Of a stretch of DNA of 64,000 bases, positions 34,161 through 43,059 are shown in pieces. Location of the stretch: assembly GCA_964418605.1 (NCBI GenBank), contig CAYQLY010000002.1, positions 241,762-305,761 on the forward strand. The letters are read 5' to 3'. Numbering within the stretch: the first letter of the stretch is position 1; every line of letters starts with the position of its first letter. The position numbers were made by a program, and so were the translations under genes. The notes beneath the pieces are model-generated. The model saw only the letters and a program-made list of their open reading frames with translations. It did not search any database and had not been told where the DNA came from. This DNA comes from CAYQLY01 sp964418605. Its GTDB lineage: Bacteria > Bacteroidota > Bacteroidia > Cytophagales > Cyclobacteriaceae.

Positions 34161-34853
34161 ATGATATTAAATAAAATGAAAATTAGCTTTTCTTTCTTTT
34201 TTTTAATTAGTTGTGCAATAGCAAAAGATAAAGACATGTACTACGAAAAAGTAATTACGTTGCCTAGTAAGAAGCTGATAGAACTTAAAGAAATAGGAAT
34301 AAAATTTGAATTAAAAGAATGTGGTAGACAATCCATGTTTGAAAATGGGCACCAAGTAGGAGAGCAACCTTATTGTCTAATTCATATTCAAACAGAAAAA
34401 GATACTTTATATTTAACAAATAAGAAAAAAGATATTTTCGTGAAAAAATATTCTATTCAATTAGAAGATATAAATCCATGGGGTAGTGAGCAACGTGGAC
34501 TATCAGGTTATTCTGTTAAAATAAAAATAAATACTGCTCCTTCTGTTGTATTTGTAGAAAGTTTTGGATGGACAGTAGATCATATTATAGGTGAAGACTC
34601 ATTAGCTATTCCTACTTCTTTTGAAGGACTTCCTTTTTACCATTATCATAGCGCTAGTCAAGGAGTTGGATCCGGATTAGATTCGTTAGCTGGGCAAACG
34701 GTACGATTTCAAAAATTAATATTGAAAGAAAAAGGACAAAGCAAAGATGAAAAAATATATGCTTATATTATTATTGATAAATATAAAGTATATACAGGTT
34801 GGATTGCCTATTCAGAAAAAACTCCTGGAATAAGTTCCTTAAAGAAAAAATAA
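34161..34853 (+). CDS. lipoprotein of unknown function
   Basis: This 230-residue protein follows the DUF885 gene by 4 bp. The frame is open from 34137, but the ATG at 34161, or the one at 34176 that directly begins the signal sequence (MKISFSFFFLISC), is more likely. The lipobox is FLISC. No domain recognised. The centre has VFVESFGWTVDHIIGEDSLAIPTSFEG and ends in a strand-rich part with IYAYIIIDKYKVYTGWIAY. It is probably co-expressed with the peptidase. A terminator follows. Confidence 0.7.
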   Translation: MILNKMKISFSFFFLISCAIAKDKDMYYEKVITLPSKKLIELKEIGIKFELKECGRQSMFENGHQVGEQPYCLIHIQTEKDTLYLTNKKKDIFVKKYSIQLEDINPWGSEQRGLSGYSVKIKINTAPSVVFVESFGWTVDHIIGEDSLAIPTSFEGLPFYHYHSASQGVGSGLDSLAGQTVRFQKLILKEKGQSKDEKIYAYIIIDKYKVYTGWIAYSEKTPGISSLKKK

Positions 34854-34885
34854 TTTATTTAAGAATTAATAAAAGATAAGTCGTA

Positions 34886-34920
34886 AAAAACCTTGCTAAA
34901 ATTAATAGCAAGGTTTTTTT
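34886..34920. terminator. intrinsic terminator between convergent genes
   Basis: The stem AAAAACCTTGCTA/TAGCAAGGTTTTT is followed by a T-run. It serves the plus-strand lipoprotein and, by its A-rich other side, the minus-strand gene ending at 34935. Confidence 0.88.
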
Positions 34921-34934
34921 ATAATATTAATTGC

Positions 34935-35450
34935 TTATTTTTTTGCAGTAGCCTCTATAGTAAATTTGATCTTTACTTTTATAGTAGTAGCATTATTGGG
35001 TGCTTTTTTTTGGCCTTTTAGGATAAGGTTATATGAAGTAGCCTTAACATAAGATGCTAAATCAGTTTCTTTATTTAGGTCTAACTCTAAAGTTGATACC
35101 CCTGCTGGTATAGGGTTTTTAAATGCAAATAGGGTACTTGATCCGCCCATTGAAAGATAAGTTTCCACTGAGCTGGCAAAATCAAAATTACCAGATGTGA
35201 GTGTGAATATGGTGCTTTCAACTTTGATTGATTTAATCTGATCAGCAGAAACACCATTTGCTTCTAAAGTTGGTTTTATATCACTAGCGATAGTTTGGTC
35301 AGCGAATACTTGATTCCCCGTTGTTATTGTATTAGCTGGAATATCTATCATAATCTCTGATAATTCATGCGTGAACTTGATAGTGGGCGTTAGTTTATCA
35401 CACGATAACATGGTTATAGAGGATAAGATAAAAAATAAGGTTTGCTTCAT
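34935..35450 (-). CDS. lipoprotein of unknown function
   Basis: This 171-residue protein has a lipoprotein signal (ITMLSC, Cys17). The mature part begins DKLTPTIKFTHELSEIMIDIPANT and alternates beta-strands; the end is KIKFTIEATAKK. It resembles the jelly-roll or Ig-like secreted proteins frequent in Bacteroidota, without a firm family match. It stands alone, bounded by a shared terminator. Function unknown. Confidence 0.7.
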   Translation of the reverse strand: MKQTLFFILSSITMLSCDKLTPTIKFTHELSEIMIDIPANTITTGNQVFADQTIASDIKPTLEANGVSADQIKSIKVESTIFTLTSGNFDFASSVETYLSMGGSSTLFAFKNPIPAGVSTLELDLNKETDLASYVKATSYNLILKGQKKAPNNATTIKVKIKFTIEATAKK

Positions 35451-35544
35451 ATGTTTAAGAGTTTTTACTTTAGGTTAACAAATATATATGAAAGATAGTA
35501 ATTTATAAGAAAAAACAGAAATTGTATTATATATATAAAAAATA

Positions 35545-35733
35545 TTATTTTATATTGATTTTATCTATTATTTTAGTATATGATTGATCAAATTTTTTGC
35601 GACACCAGCTTTTCAGTTCATCCCAGTCTTGTTTTATAAGCTGTTTTTTGGCTTTTAGAAGCTCTTTCTCAAATAGTTTTTGGTTAAAACTTACTTTCTC
35701 AAGTATAGTTTTAGTGTAATCTAATGCAAGCAT
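35545..35733 (-). CDS. small conserved protein of unknown function
   Basis: This 62-residue protein begins MLALDYTKTILEKVSFNQKLFEKELLKAKKQL and has a second helix QDWDELKSWCRKKF. From memory, short proteins of this form (DYxKxILEKVSFxxxLFEKEL...ELKSWC) recur across Bacteroidota, so I treat it as real despite its size. It is predicted to be two amphipathic helices, cytosolic. Role unknown. Confidence 0.65.
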   Translation of the reverse strand: MLALDYTKTILEKVSFNQKLFEKELLKAKKQLIKQDWDELKSWCRKKFDQSYTKIIDKINIK

Positions 35734-35773
35734 ATCTCATCGTAGTTAGTTCCTTTAAATTCACTTGATCTTC

Positions 35774-35781
35774 TAAATTTG
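35774..35781 (+). promoter_or_regulatory. probable -7 promoter element of batD-aroC
   Basis: TAAATTTG matches the -7 consensus and lies 27 bp before the BatD start at 35809. The -33 element is not a clear TTTG. Confidence 0.5.
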
Positions 35782-35808
35782 TATCCTTCTTAAATAGGAA
35801 TAGATACG

Positions 35809-37242
35809 ATGAACAAGTGGATATCATTGGTAGTTTTGTTTGCGCTTTGTCAGGTTACATACGCACAATCATCTAAAATTGTTTTAGGAAATACGGATAT
35901 AGGTGTTAATGAAGTTTTTACCATTACTATTGTCTTGGAAAATGAAGAAATAGAGAGCTATTCTGGATTCCCTGATATTGAAGATATGCTTAAAAGAGGC
36001 ACATCATCTTCTGCTTCTACTAACATTATTAATGGTCAAATGAGTTTTACACAAAGTATTATACAAAACTATACTCCTACAAAAGAAGGAAAGTTTATTA
36101 TTAAACCTTTTACCATGAAAGTGAATGGCAAAGCTATTTTTTGCCCTGGAGCTACTATTCATGTAGGACCTCCTGTTCAGCGTAAGCGGTCATCAAGTTT
36201 CTTTGATACAGATTTTGATGATTTTTTTGGAGATACAAGAGCGCCTACAGAGTTTATAGATGTTAAAGAAAAGGCTTTTTTAGCTATTAGTACTTCTAAG
36301 AATGAAATTTATGTAGGGGAGGGAGTAACTACGGCATTGTCTTTTTATGTTGCTGAAGATAACGAAGCTGAAATGCAGTTTTATGATTTACAAAATCAGT
36401 TAATGGTATTGATAAAGAAAATTAAACCGGGTCACTGTTGGGAAGAAAATTTTATGATTCAACAGGTAGAAGGTCAGCCGGTAGATATTAATGGGAAACG
36501 GTATATGCAGTATAAGCTTTATGAGGCTACTTTTTATCCTCTTACAGCTAAAGATATTAGTTTCCCTTCTTTGGATTTGAAACTCATTAAATATAAGGTT
36601 GCTAAAAATCCTTCTTTTTTTGGGAATAATCGACAGGAGGATTTTAAAACATTTAAATCTGCTTACAAAAAAGTAAAGGTCAAGGAATTACCCCCTCATC
36701 CATTACGTGATAAAGTAGCCGTTGGTGTATTTGAATTAAGAGAAGATCTTCGCCCAATTAAAGTAGAGGCAGGCAAGGGGTTTACGTATGTTTTTAAAAT
36801 TATTGGTGAAGGAAATATATCTTCCATCCCAGCTCCAGATATTTTAACCACAGAAAAAATAACAATTTACCCTCCTTCTATTCATCAAACGATTAATCGG
36901 TTGATGGGAAGAGTTGTTGGAGATAAAACGTTTACGTATTATGGAACCCCTTTGGATACTGGTGTATATCACCTGAAGGATTATTTACAATGGACTTTCT
37001 TTAACCCTAAAACAGGTAAATATGAATCACTTCGGCCTGCTCAATCGTTCCGAGTAACAGGTACTCCTATTGCATTTATGGGTAACCCTAATCAAGATGA
37101 GTTTACTAAAGAGTATGGACTATTATCATCTCCTAAAGAAAAATGGGTAAATCGCCAATCACTAGATTGGTGGAAGATAAGTAGTTTTATTTTTTTAGCT
37201 TTGATGGTTCTTGGTGTAATGTACATGATACTCAAAAAATAG
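35809..37242 (+). CDS. batD: BatD family protein
   Basis: This 477-residue BatD protein belongs to the Bacteroides aerotolerance family; its exact role is unclear. It has a signal peptide ending TYAQ, periplasmic BatD domains (starting VVLGNTDIGVNEVFTITI, then EIESYSGFPDIE, TPTKEGKFIIKPFTMKVNGK, and later TYVFKIIGEGNISSIPAPDI), and a C-terminal membrane helix (SSFIFLALMVLGVMYMIL) anchoring it in the inner membrane. The other Bat genes and the MoxR ATPase are not adjacent here; instead chorismate synthase follows after 5 bp. Confidence 0.88.
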   Translation: MNKWISLVVLFALCQVTYAQSSKIVLGNTDIGVNEVFTITIVLENEEIESYSGFPDIEDMLKRGTSSSASTNIINGQMSFTQSIIQNYTPTKEGKFIIKPFTMKVNGKAIFCPGATIHVGPPVQRKRSSSFFDTDFDDFFGDTRAPTEFIDVKEKAFLAISTSKNEIYVGEGVTTALSFYVAEDNEAEMQFYDLQNQLMVLIKKIKPGHCWEENFMIQQVEGQPVDINGKRYMQYKLYEATFYPLTAKDISFPSLDLKLIKYKVAKNPSFFGNNRQEDFKTFKSAYKKVKVKELPPHPLRDKVAVGVFELREDLRPIKVEAGKGFTYVFKIIGEGNISSIPAPDILTTEKITIYPPSIHQTINRLMGRVVGDKTFTYYGTPLDTGVYHLKDYLQWTFFNPKTGKYESLRPAQSFRVTGTPIAFMGNPNQDEFTKEYGLLSSPKEKWVNRQSLDWWKISSFIFLALMVLGVMYMILKK

Positions 37243-37247
37243 ATAAG

Positions 37248-38330
37248 ATGTCAAATACATATGGTGAATTATTTCGTATTACTACATTTGGAGAGTCACA
37301 TGGTAGGGCAGTAGGTGTTGTTGTTGATGGATGTCCACCTGGCTTGGAAATCAATGAAGAACTTATTCAGTATGATCTTGATCGAAGAAGACCAGGTCAA
37401 TCTTCCATTACTTCTTCTAGAAAAGAAAAAGATCGTGTAGAGATTCTTTCAGGTATTTTTGAAGGACGAACAACAGGGGCTCCTATTATGTTGTTGGTTT
37501 GGAATAAAGATGTTAAAAGCGAAGACTATGATCATCTTCGTGAGCAGTATCGCCCTTCTCATGCAGATTATACCTATCATCTTAAATATGGTATTCGTGA
37601 TTATCGTGGAGGTGGCCGGAGTTCTGCGCGTGAGACTTTAGCACGTGTAGCTGCTGGTGCTATTGCTAAACAATTTCTTGGTCAAAAAAATATTATTGTT
37701 AAAGCTTATGTTTCGCAAGTGGGGCATTTAAAGTTGAACGCATCGTATGACCAGTTTGATCTCTCACAAATAGAAGAAAATGTTATTCGCTGTCCTGATC
37801 AATCTATGGCGCAGTCTATGATTGCATTGATTGAAGAGGTTAGACAAAAAGGGGATACAGTAGGAGGCGTGATAACGGGTGTTATTCAAGGTCTTCCCCC
37901 GGGTTTGGGTGAGCCTATATTTGATAAATTCCAAGCGGAGTTAGCCAAAGCTATGATGAGTATTCCTGCAGCAAAAGGGTTTGAGTATGGGAGTGGATTT
38001 GAAGGAGCTTCTATGTTTGGCTCTTTGCATAACGATGTGTTTGAGAGGAAAGAAGGAAAAATTCAAACTAAAACCAATTACTCAGGCGGTATACAAGGAG
38101 GAATTACAAATGGTGAAGATGTTTATTTTCGGATTGCATTTAAGCCTGTGTCTACGATCATGCAAGATCAAGAAACAGTTAATGAAAATGGAGAGAAAGT
38201 AACTTTGAAATCTAAAGGCCGTCACGATCCGTGTGTACTTCCACGGGCAGTGCCTATTGTAGAGGCGATGGCTAGGTTAGTGGTGATGGATTTTTATCTA
38301 AGAAATAATAGTATTAATGGAGGTAACTAA
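37248..38330 (+). CDS. aroC: chorismate synthase
   Basis: AroC converts 5-enolpyruvylshikimate-3-phosphate to chorismate using reduced FMN, the last shared step of aromatic amino acid synthesis. The 360-residue protein has TFGESHGRAVGVVVDGCPPGL at the start (signature GESHG), DRRRPGQSSITSSRKEKD, the motif GGGRSSARETLARVAAGAIAK, and SGGIQGGITNGEDVYFR. It starts 5 bp after batD and is likely co-transcribed. Its stop codon lies inside the terminator palindrome. Confidence 0.97.
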   Translation: MSNTYGELFRITTFGESHGRAVGVVVDGCPPGLEINEELIQYDLDRRRPGQSSITSSRKEKDRVEILSGIFEGRTTGAPIMLLVWNKDVKSEDYDHLREQYRPSHADYTYHLKYGIRDYRGGGRSSARETLARVAAGAIAKQFLGQKNIIVKAYVSQVGHLKLNASYDQFDLSQIEENVIRCPDQSMAQSMIALIEEVRQKGDTVGGVITGVIQGLPPGLGEPIFDKFQAELAKAMMSIPAAKGFEYGSGFEGASMFGSLHNDVFERKEGKIQTKTNYSGGIQGGITNGEDVYFRIAFKPVSTIMQDQETVNENGEKVTLKSKGRHDPCVLPRAVPIVEAMARLVVMDFYLRNNSINGGN

Positions 38331-38361
38331 AAAAGCCAATCTTTAAAGATTGGCTTTTTTA
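38328..38361. terminator. bidirectional terminator, perfect palindrome overlapping the aroC stop
   Basis: A 34-bp perfect palindrome: TAAAAAAGCCAATCTTT followed by AAAGATTGGCTTTTTTA. The aroC stop codon (38328-38330) forms its first three bases. It lies between aroC and the convergent FKBP gene and works in both directions. Confidence 0.93.
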
Positions 38362-38382
38362 GAGGTTACTTTTAATAAAAGC

Positions 38383-39294
38383 CTATTTTTTTAGGTGTAA
38401 TTTTTTAACGTCTAGTAATTCTACATCAAAAATTAAAATTGAAAATGGCTTAATAAGTGGTCCGGCTTGTTGATTTTGATAGGCTAACCCTGAAGGTATA
38501 AAAAAACGTCCTTTACTTCCTTCTGGTAATAATAGCAATCCTTCGTCCCATCCTGGGATAACTTGCCCTATACCTACCATTAATCGTAAAGGCTGCATAT
38601 GTTTGAATAGCGGATCTGTATTTGAGTCAAATGGAGTACCGTCTAATAATTTTCCAGTATAATTTACAGAAACACTATCGCCAGGTGTTGGTTTTTGTCC
38701 TGCACCTTTTTTGTCGATGGTATAATATAACCCAGAATTTGTTTTTGTTGCGGTGATATTGTTTTTTTTCAGATAATCTTGGATTAACTGATCATCGATT
38801 GATTTTTGTTTTTCAATTTGTTCGCGCATTTTTTGCTCTTCTTTTTCCATTTCTATTCTTTTTTCTGATTTGGTTAGTACATTATGAATTTTAATGTTTA
38901 TAGAGATCATACTTCCTTTCTCAATGCCTGGTGGTAACGCACCTTTCATTTCTTTGAATATAGAGTCTGCCATAAATTTTAATGTAGCACTATCGCCTTT
39001 TGATAAAAGCATGATGCCTTCTTGGATAGGATCTTTTGTTGTAGGAGAGTCAATAGGCATAGTTAAAGGCTCTGGACTTCTTTTGATACTTTCCATTAGA
39101 ATGGAATCTTTTCCATTCCTCATTGTAAAGTGAAAGCTCACTACATCTCCCGGGTTGATTTTTCTTTTTTCTTTTCCGTGTTCATGGATCTTGTATTCAA
39201 TTCCACTTTTTGTTTTTTTAAAACTTTTTGTACATGCAACGGCTACGATGCCTATACAAGCGATAGTTGAAATTATTTTTTTGGATGTTAACAT
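38383..39294 (-). CDS. FKBP-type peptidyl-prolyl isomerase lipoprotein, two FKBP domains
   Basis: This 303-residue lipoprotein (VAVACTKS, Cys21) probably faces the periplasm. A degenerate FKBP-like domain (about residues 35-140, PGDVVSFHFTMRNGKDS and SKGDSATLKFMADSIF) is followed by a charged linker helix. A canonical FKBP domain then runs to the end (PGDSVSVNYTGKLLDGTPFDSN, VIPGWDEGLLLLPEGSKGRFFIPSGLAY, PFSILIFDVELLDV). It helps folding of exported proteins. The start overlaps the end of the nrnA-like gene by 7 bp on the same strand, so the two form an operon. Confidence 0.92.
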   Translation of the reverse strand: MLTSKKIISTIACIGIVAVACTKSFKKTKSGIEYKIHEHGKEKRKINPGDVVSFHFTMRNGKDSILMESIKRSPEPLTMPIDSPTTKDPIQEGIMLLSKGDSATLKFMADSIFKEMKGALPPGIEKGSMISINIKIHNVLTKSEKRIEMEKEEQKMREQIEKQKSIDDQLIQDYLKKNNITATKTNSGLYYTIDKKGAGQKPTPGDSVSVNYTGKLLDGTPFDSNTDPLFKHMQPLRLMVGIGQVIPGWDEGLLLLPEGSKGRFFIPSGLAYQNQQAGPLIKPFSILIFDVELLDVKKLHLKK

Positions 39295-40319
39295 AATTGG
39301 TCTTTGTTTAATTGATCTAATTGTTCTTTATATAATGGTAATACAGATAAAAATTTCTCTACTGTTTTTTCCAGTGATTCATGCGAGATGCCTCCAGCTG
39401 CATTTTTATGTCCACCTCCTGAAAAATGATTTTTAGACAGACTGTTAACAGAAAAATCTCCAATCGATCGAAAAGATAGCTTTACGGCTTCTGTACGATC
39501 AATTAAGATAACAGCGAGTACAATGTTTTTAATAGAAAGTAAAAAATTAACTAATCCTTCGGTATCTCCTGTTTTAGAATCAAACCGTTTGAGCTCTGCA
39601 GCTGTGAGTGCTACATACGCTGTTTTGTATTCTGGTAAAATAATGATTTTTTCTAAAAGCACATAGCCTAATAAGCGTAGACGGTTTTCAGAATTATTAT
39701 CATATATTAACCGATGGATAGCACTTGTGTTTATGCCTTTTTCGATAAGTACACCTGCGATCTCATGCACTTTTTTTGTAGTGGATGGGTGTCGAAATGA
39801 ACTGGTATCTGTCATGATACCGGTATAGATACATGTGCCAATTGTACTATCAATAGAATGGAGATCTCCCAACTGTTCAATCAATTCATAAATAAGTTCG
39901 CATGTTGCAGCTGCTTTAACATCCCAATAGGTAATATCGGCAAATGGCTCAGGATCTAAATGGTGATCGATAACCAGTTTACGGGCAGTTGATTTTTCAA
40001 CCATCTCACGTATGGTTTCAATGCGTGCCAATGATGAGAAATCTAAGCAACATATCAACGTCGACTCATTGATGTGTTTTTGAATTGTTTCTTTTGTTTG
40101 TTGTGAGAAAACAATAACTTCTTCATTGCCTGGGAGCCAATTTAAAAATTCAGGATAATCGCTTGGTGTGATAACATGGACTTGATGCCCTTTCTTTTTA
40201 AGATAATGACCCCAGGCTAATGATGATCCCATGGCATCCCCATCAGGTTTATGGTGCGTGGTAATAATCACGCGTTGGGGTGTTTTTAATGCCTTTTGGA
40301 TGTCGTCGAATGCTTTCAA
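39288..40319 (-). CDS. nrnA: DHH-family phosphoesterase (NrnA-like)
   Basis: NrnA degrades short oligoribonucleotides (and pAp) in the cytosol. The 343-residue protein has the DHH set: TTHHKPDGDAMGSSLAW (motif I), CLDFSSLARI (II), LVIDHHLDPEPFADI (III), GIMTDTSSFRHPSTT (IV), and the DHHA1 domain ending HFSGGGHKNAAGG. It is full length. It overlaps the FKBP lipoprotein gene, a common pairing in Bacteroidota as far as I recall. Confidence 0.92.
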   Translation of the reverse strand: MKAFDDIQKALKTPQRVIITTHHKPDGDAMGSSLAWGHYLKKKGHQVHVITPSDYPEFLNWLPGNEEVIVFSQQTKETIQKHINESTLICCLDFSSLARIETIREMVEKSTARKLVIDHHLDPEPFADITYWDVKAAATCELIYELIEQLGDLHSIDSTIGTCIYTGIMTDTSSFRHPSTTKKVHEIAGVLIEKGINTSAIHRLIYDNNSENRLRLLGYVLLEKIIILPEYKTAYVALTAAELKRFDSKTGDTEGLVNFLLSIKNIVLAVILIDRTEAVKLSFRSIGDFSVNSLSKNHFSGGGHKNAAGGISHESLEKTVEKFLSVLPLYKEQLDQLNKDQLC

Positions 40320-40391
40320 TTTTCTATAAGGATTACAAAAGTGGTAAAAAATGATAAGATTTTAAAACGTATTGTATTCTGCTTTTTTTAT

Positions 40392-40399
40392 TAAATTTG
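40392..40399 (+). promoter_or_regulatory. promoter of the six-lipoprotein array
   Basis: TAAATTTG is a perfect -7 element, with ATTG at 40371-40374 as a weak -33 (17-bp gap). The predicted start site is near 40406, after the apparent TTG start of the long frame (40397), which confirms the ATG at 40427 as the real start. Confidence 0.6.
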
Positions 40400-40426
40400 A
40401 TAAATTTAGAATCCTGTAAATATTTT

Positions 40427-41257
40427 ATGCAACTTAAGAATTGCACACTTATTCTTATTTTAATACTATTTTTTTCTTGTACTAAAAAAAATGATGATAA
40501 TTCTTCTGAGCCAGGGCCTAGTAGCAGGGATACGACTTGTCTACTTAATAATTATGTAGGAGTTAAGAATGGAACTATTCTTATTTCAGAATATAAGTAT
40601 GATGAGAAAAAAAGAATTAGGGAAGAGGTAATTAATATCTCGATTAATGATCTTCAATATAGTAGAAGATTGTATTCTTATGATGATCAAGGTAGGCGGA
40701 TTAAGCTTACGACAGAGTCCTATGCTCGGGATGATAGTAAAGATCCATTTAAGCTTATTCAAACTATTTATAGGGATTATGAATATGATGCTAATGGCAG
40801 ATTTATTAAAGCTACTGATTCATACGGATCAAAGCCTATATTACAAGCAGAGTATAATCAGAAAGGCCAGCTTTTTAAAATCACAGGAAATGTGGAAGCA
40901 AGTAATTACTTATTACTTACTTACGATGACCATGGTGATGTTGTTAAAATAGAACGGATAAGTCAAACTAATCCCGCTATTCGTATCACACAGGCTCAGT
41001 TTGAATACGATACATCCCGTCCCGCTCGAATCCTACCTGAGCAGCTAGAAGTTTTGCATGGCCTTGATTTTTTGATCCAAAAACATTTATGTAAGCGCGC
41101 TTATTATGCAACTGATGCTGATGGGAAACCGCTTGCTCAGGTTGACTTTAAAATATACAAACGAACGGATGCAGGTAAGCCGGAATGGGAGTGGGTGGAT
41201 GTGCAATGGAGTAATAATTTGGTGAGAACATACTCACTTGAGTATGAATGTAAATAA
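40427..41257 (+). CDS. YD-repeat lipoprotein, array member 1 of 6
   Basis: This 276-residue lipoprotein (lipobox LFFSC) opens a tandem array. The mature protein starts CTKKND, then TTCLLNNYVGV, and consists of RHS/YD-like motifs: YKYDEKKRIREE, YSYDDQGRRIKLT, YEYDANGRFIKA, YNQKGQLFKIT, YDDHGDVVKIE, FEYDTSRPARIL. It continues with KHLCKRAYYATDADGKPLAQVDFKIYKR and ends LEYECK. The frame also has an upstream TTG at 40397 that lies in the promoter. It is predicted to be surface or periplasmic. YD repeats in Rhs proteins form a beta-cocoon; here they are short and carry no toxin domain. Confidence 0.82.
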   Translation: MQLKNCTLILILILFFSCTKKNDDNSSEPGPSSRDTTCLLNNYVGVKNGTILISEYKYDEKKRIREEVINISINDLQYSRRLYSYDDQGRRIKLTTESYARDDSKDPFKLIQTIYRDYEYDANGRFIKATDSYGSKPILQAEYNQKGQLFKITGNVEASNYLLLTYDDHGDVVKIERISQTNPAIRITQAQFEYDTSRPARILPEQLEVLHGLDFLIQKHLCKRAYYATDADGKPLAQVDFKIYKRTDAGKPEWEWVDVQWSNNLVRTYSLEYECK

Positions 41258-41298
41258 TAATTTTTTTATTTAACTTTATTACTTAAATCAAACTTAAA

Positions 41299-42126
41299 AT
41301 GAAAATAATATATTATATTATTGTTTTTTTATCTTTTGGATCATTTATTTTTACGAATTGTAAAAAAACAGACCACCCCTCTGTGACAGAGGATTCAACG
41401 CCCACACCAGCGCCTAAAAAACAATGCTTGATGAAAGCCGAGTTAGGCCAAAGTGGTAATCTTATATATAACTATACTTACAACGATAAAGGGCAGTTGA
41501 TTGAAATGGTTTTCCATACAGTACCTACGATGAAGGAATCGTATAAGCATACGTATGAGTATAATGATAAAGGTCAGCGGGTAAAAGTAATTTCTTATAG
41601 AAAAAATGGGTCTAGTGAAATAGATTATTTTAGTACGTATGAGTACGATGCTCAGGGGAAGATGATAAAGGCCTATACTGAATCGTATTATAATCTGCAG
41701 GGTGATCCTAAATTAGGGAAAATGAATACGTTATATTACTATAATGAGAAGGGTCAATTGATAAAAATAAAATCAGAAGGTGTAGATGCCTATCAATTGT
41801 TTACTTATAATGATAATGATGATCTCATTAAAATAGAGTATATCTATGAAAAGTCAGGCCAAAAAGAGCTCTTGAGAACCTATGAATACGATACAACTAA
41901 GCCTGCGTTTGTTGTTCCGGAAACATGGTTGTTATTTATGGAACATGCAAAATACAGTAAGCATTTTTGTAAAAAAGGATACATGTATAATGAAAAAGGG
42001 CACGCTTCCGTAGTTGATGAAATGGCTATTGAAAAATATACGGCGGAGGGCTATCCGGAGGTTTTAGCTTTTTATTTAGATGGTACTAAAAAAGAGACAT
42101 ATAGCTATACTTATCAGTGTAAATAA
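41299..42126 (+). CDS. YD-repeat lipoprotein, array member 2 of 6
   Basis: This 275-residue paralogue starts 41 bp after member 1. It has a lipobox-like FIFTNC, then KKQCLMKAEL and motifs YTYNDKGQLIEM, YEYNDKGQRVKV, YEYDAQGKMIKA, YYYNEKGQLIKI, YNDNDDLIKIE. The conserved KHFCKKGYMYNEKGH and C-terminal YTYQCK follow. It has both the N-terminal and C-terminal cysteines of the domain. Confidence 0.82.
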   Translation: MKIIYYIIVFLSFGSFIFTNCKKTDHPSVTEDSTPTPAPKKQCLMKAELGQSGNLIYNYTYNDKGQLIEMVFHTVPTMKESYKHTYEYNDKGQRVKVISYRKNGSSEIDYFSTYEYDAQGKMIKAYTESYYNLQGDPKLGKMNTLYYYNEKGQLIKIKSEGVDAYQLFTYNDNDDLIKIEYIYEKSGQKELLRTYEYDTTKPAFVVPETWLLFMEHAKYSKHFCKKGYMYNEKGHASVVDEMAIEKYTAEGYPEVLAFYLDGTKKETYSYTYQCK

Positions 42127-42164
42127 ATAGTTTTTATATTTTATTAGGCGGTGTTTTTAATGCT

Positions 42165-43022
42165 ATGAAAAAAATCTATTTTATTATTTTTTATTTAATT
42201 ATTTTTTTTACGCAATGTAAAAAACCGAATGAATCTCTTCCTGCAGAAGATCCCCAATCTGATTCTACTCCTGCAAAAAAATGTATTCTATTATCAGAAA
42301 AAGCGGAAAATTGGTTTTCTGCTTATAAATATGTATACAACGATAAAAATCAATTACAAGAAATAATATGGGATACGTATCCGAAAGATAAAGGTCCTTT
42401 TGTATTTAAATATAAATACAATGATCAAGGGCAATGCATTGAAAGAAAATCATATACTCAATTCACGAATGAATTATTGGAAAAAATTACTTTTGAGTAT
42501 AATGAAAAAGACCAACTTATTAAATCTATTCGCGAATCTTATGTAAACATAGTATATGGTTATAGTAAGGATGTTTTGAATGGAACCATACATTATGAGT
42601 ATAATGAAAAAGGTCAATTAGTTAAAGTTTACTCAGAAGAAGATGCAAAAGAGAAATGGTATTGGTCGCAATTGTTTACCTATGATCAATACGATGATTT
42701 AGTCAGAGTAGAAGATAAATTCTACAGCCAAGCCAAAGCTCAATCTATTACAATTTGGACGTATGAATATGATCATAATCAATTAGCCCTTCCTTTTCCA
42801 CCCATAGTGTTAAATTGGTTTCAAGAAGAATATAAATTTAGTAAACACTTTTGTAAAAAAGCTTTGTTTGGTGTCAATGAAAAAAATGGGCAGTTTACTT
42901 ATTCCAAGGAATTTAAAATTGAAAAATATACAGAAGAAGGATATCCTGAAATAATTAATGTGATAACTTCAGGGGCTATAAATGAGAATGGACGCCTTGC
43001 ATATACTTATCAATGTAAATAA
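42165..43022 (+). CDS. YD-repeat lipoprotein, array member 3 of 6
   Basis: This 285-residue paralogue lies 38 bp after member 2. Its lipobox is FFTQC, then KKCILLSEKAEN and motifs YVYNDKNQLQEI, YKYNDQGQCIER, FEYNEKDQLIKS, YEYNEKGQLVKV, YDQYDDLVRVE. The KHFCKKALF segment and the end YTYQCK are conserved. It is the member with the most distinct spacing between motifs. Confidence 0.82.
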   Translation: MKKIYFIIFYLIIFFTQCKKPNESLPAEDPQSDSTPAKKCILLSEKAENWFSAYKYVYNDKNQLQEIIWDTYPKDKGPFVFKYKYNDQGQCIERKSYTQFTNELLEKITFEYNEKDQLIKSIRESYVNIVYGYSKDVLNGTIHYEYNEKGQLVKVYSEEDAKEKWYWSQLFTYDQYDDLVRVEDKFYSQAKAQSITIWTYEYDHNQLALPFPPIVLNWFQEEYKFSKHFCKKALFGVNEKNGQFTYSKEFKIEKYTEEGYPEIINVITSGAINENGRLAYTYQCK

Positions 43023-43059
43023 ATTGAAAATTTATTATTATTATATTTAATTTAATACT

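Noticed and set aside
40397..40426. Upstream TTG start for the first YD lipoprotein
   Set aside because: The TTG is part of the -7 promoter element, and the ATG at 40427 directly begins the lipoprotein signal.
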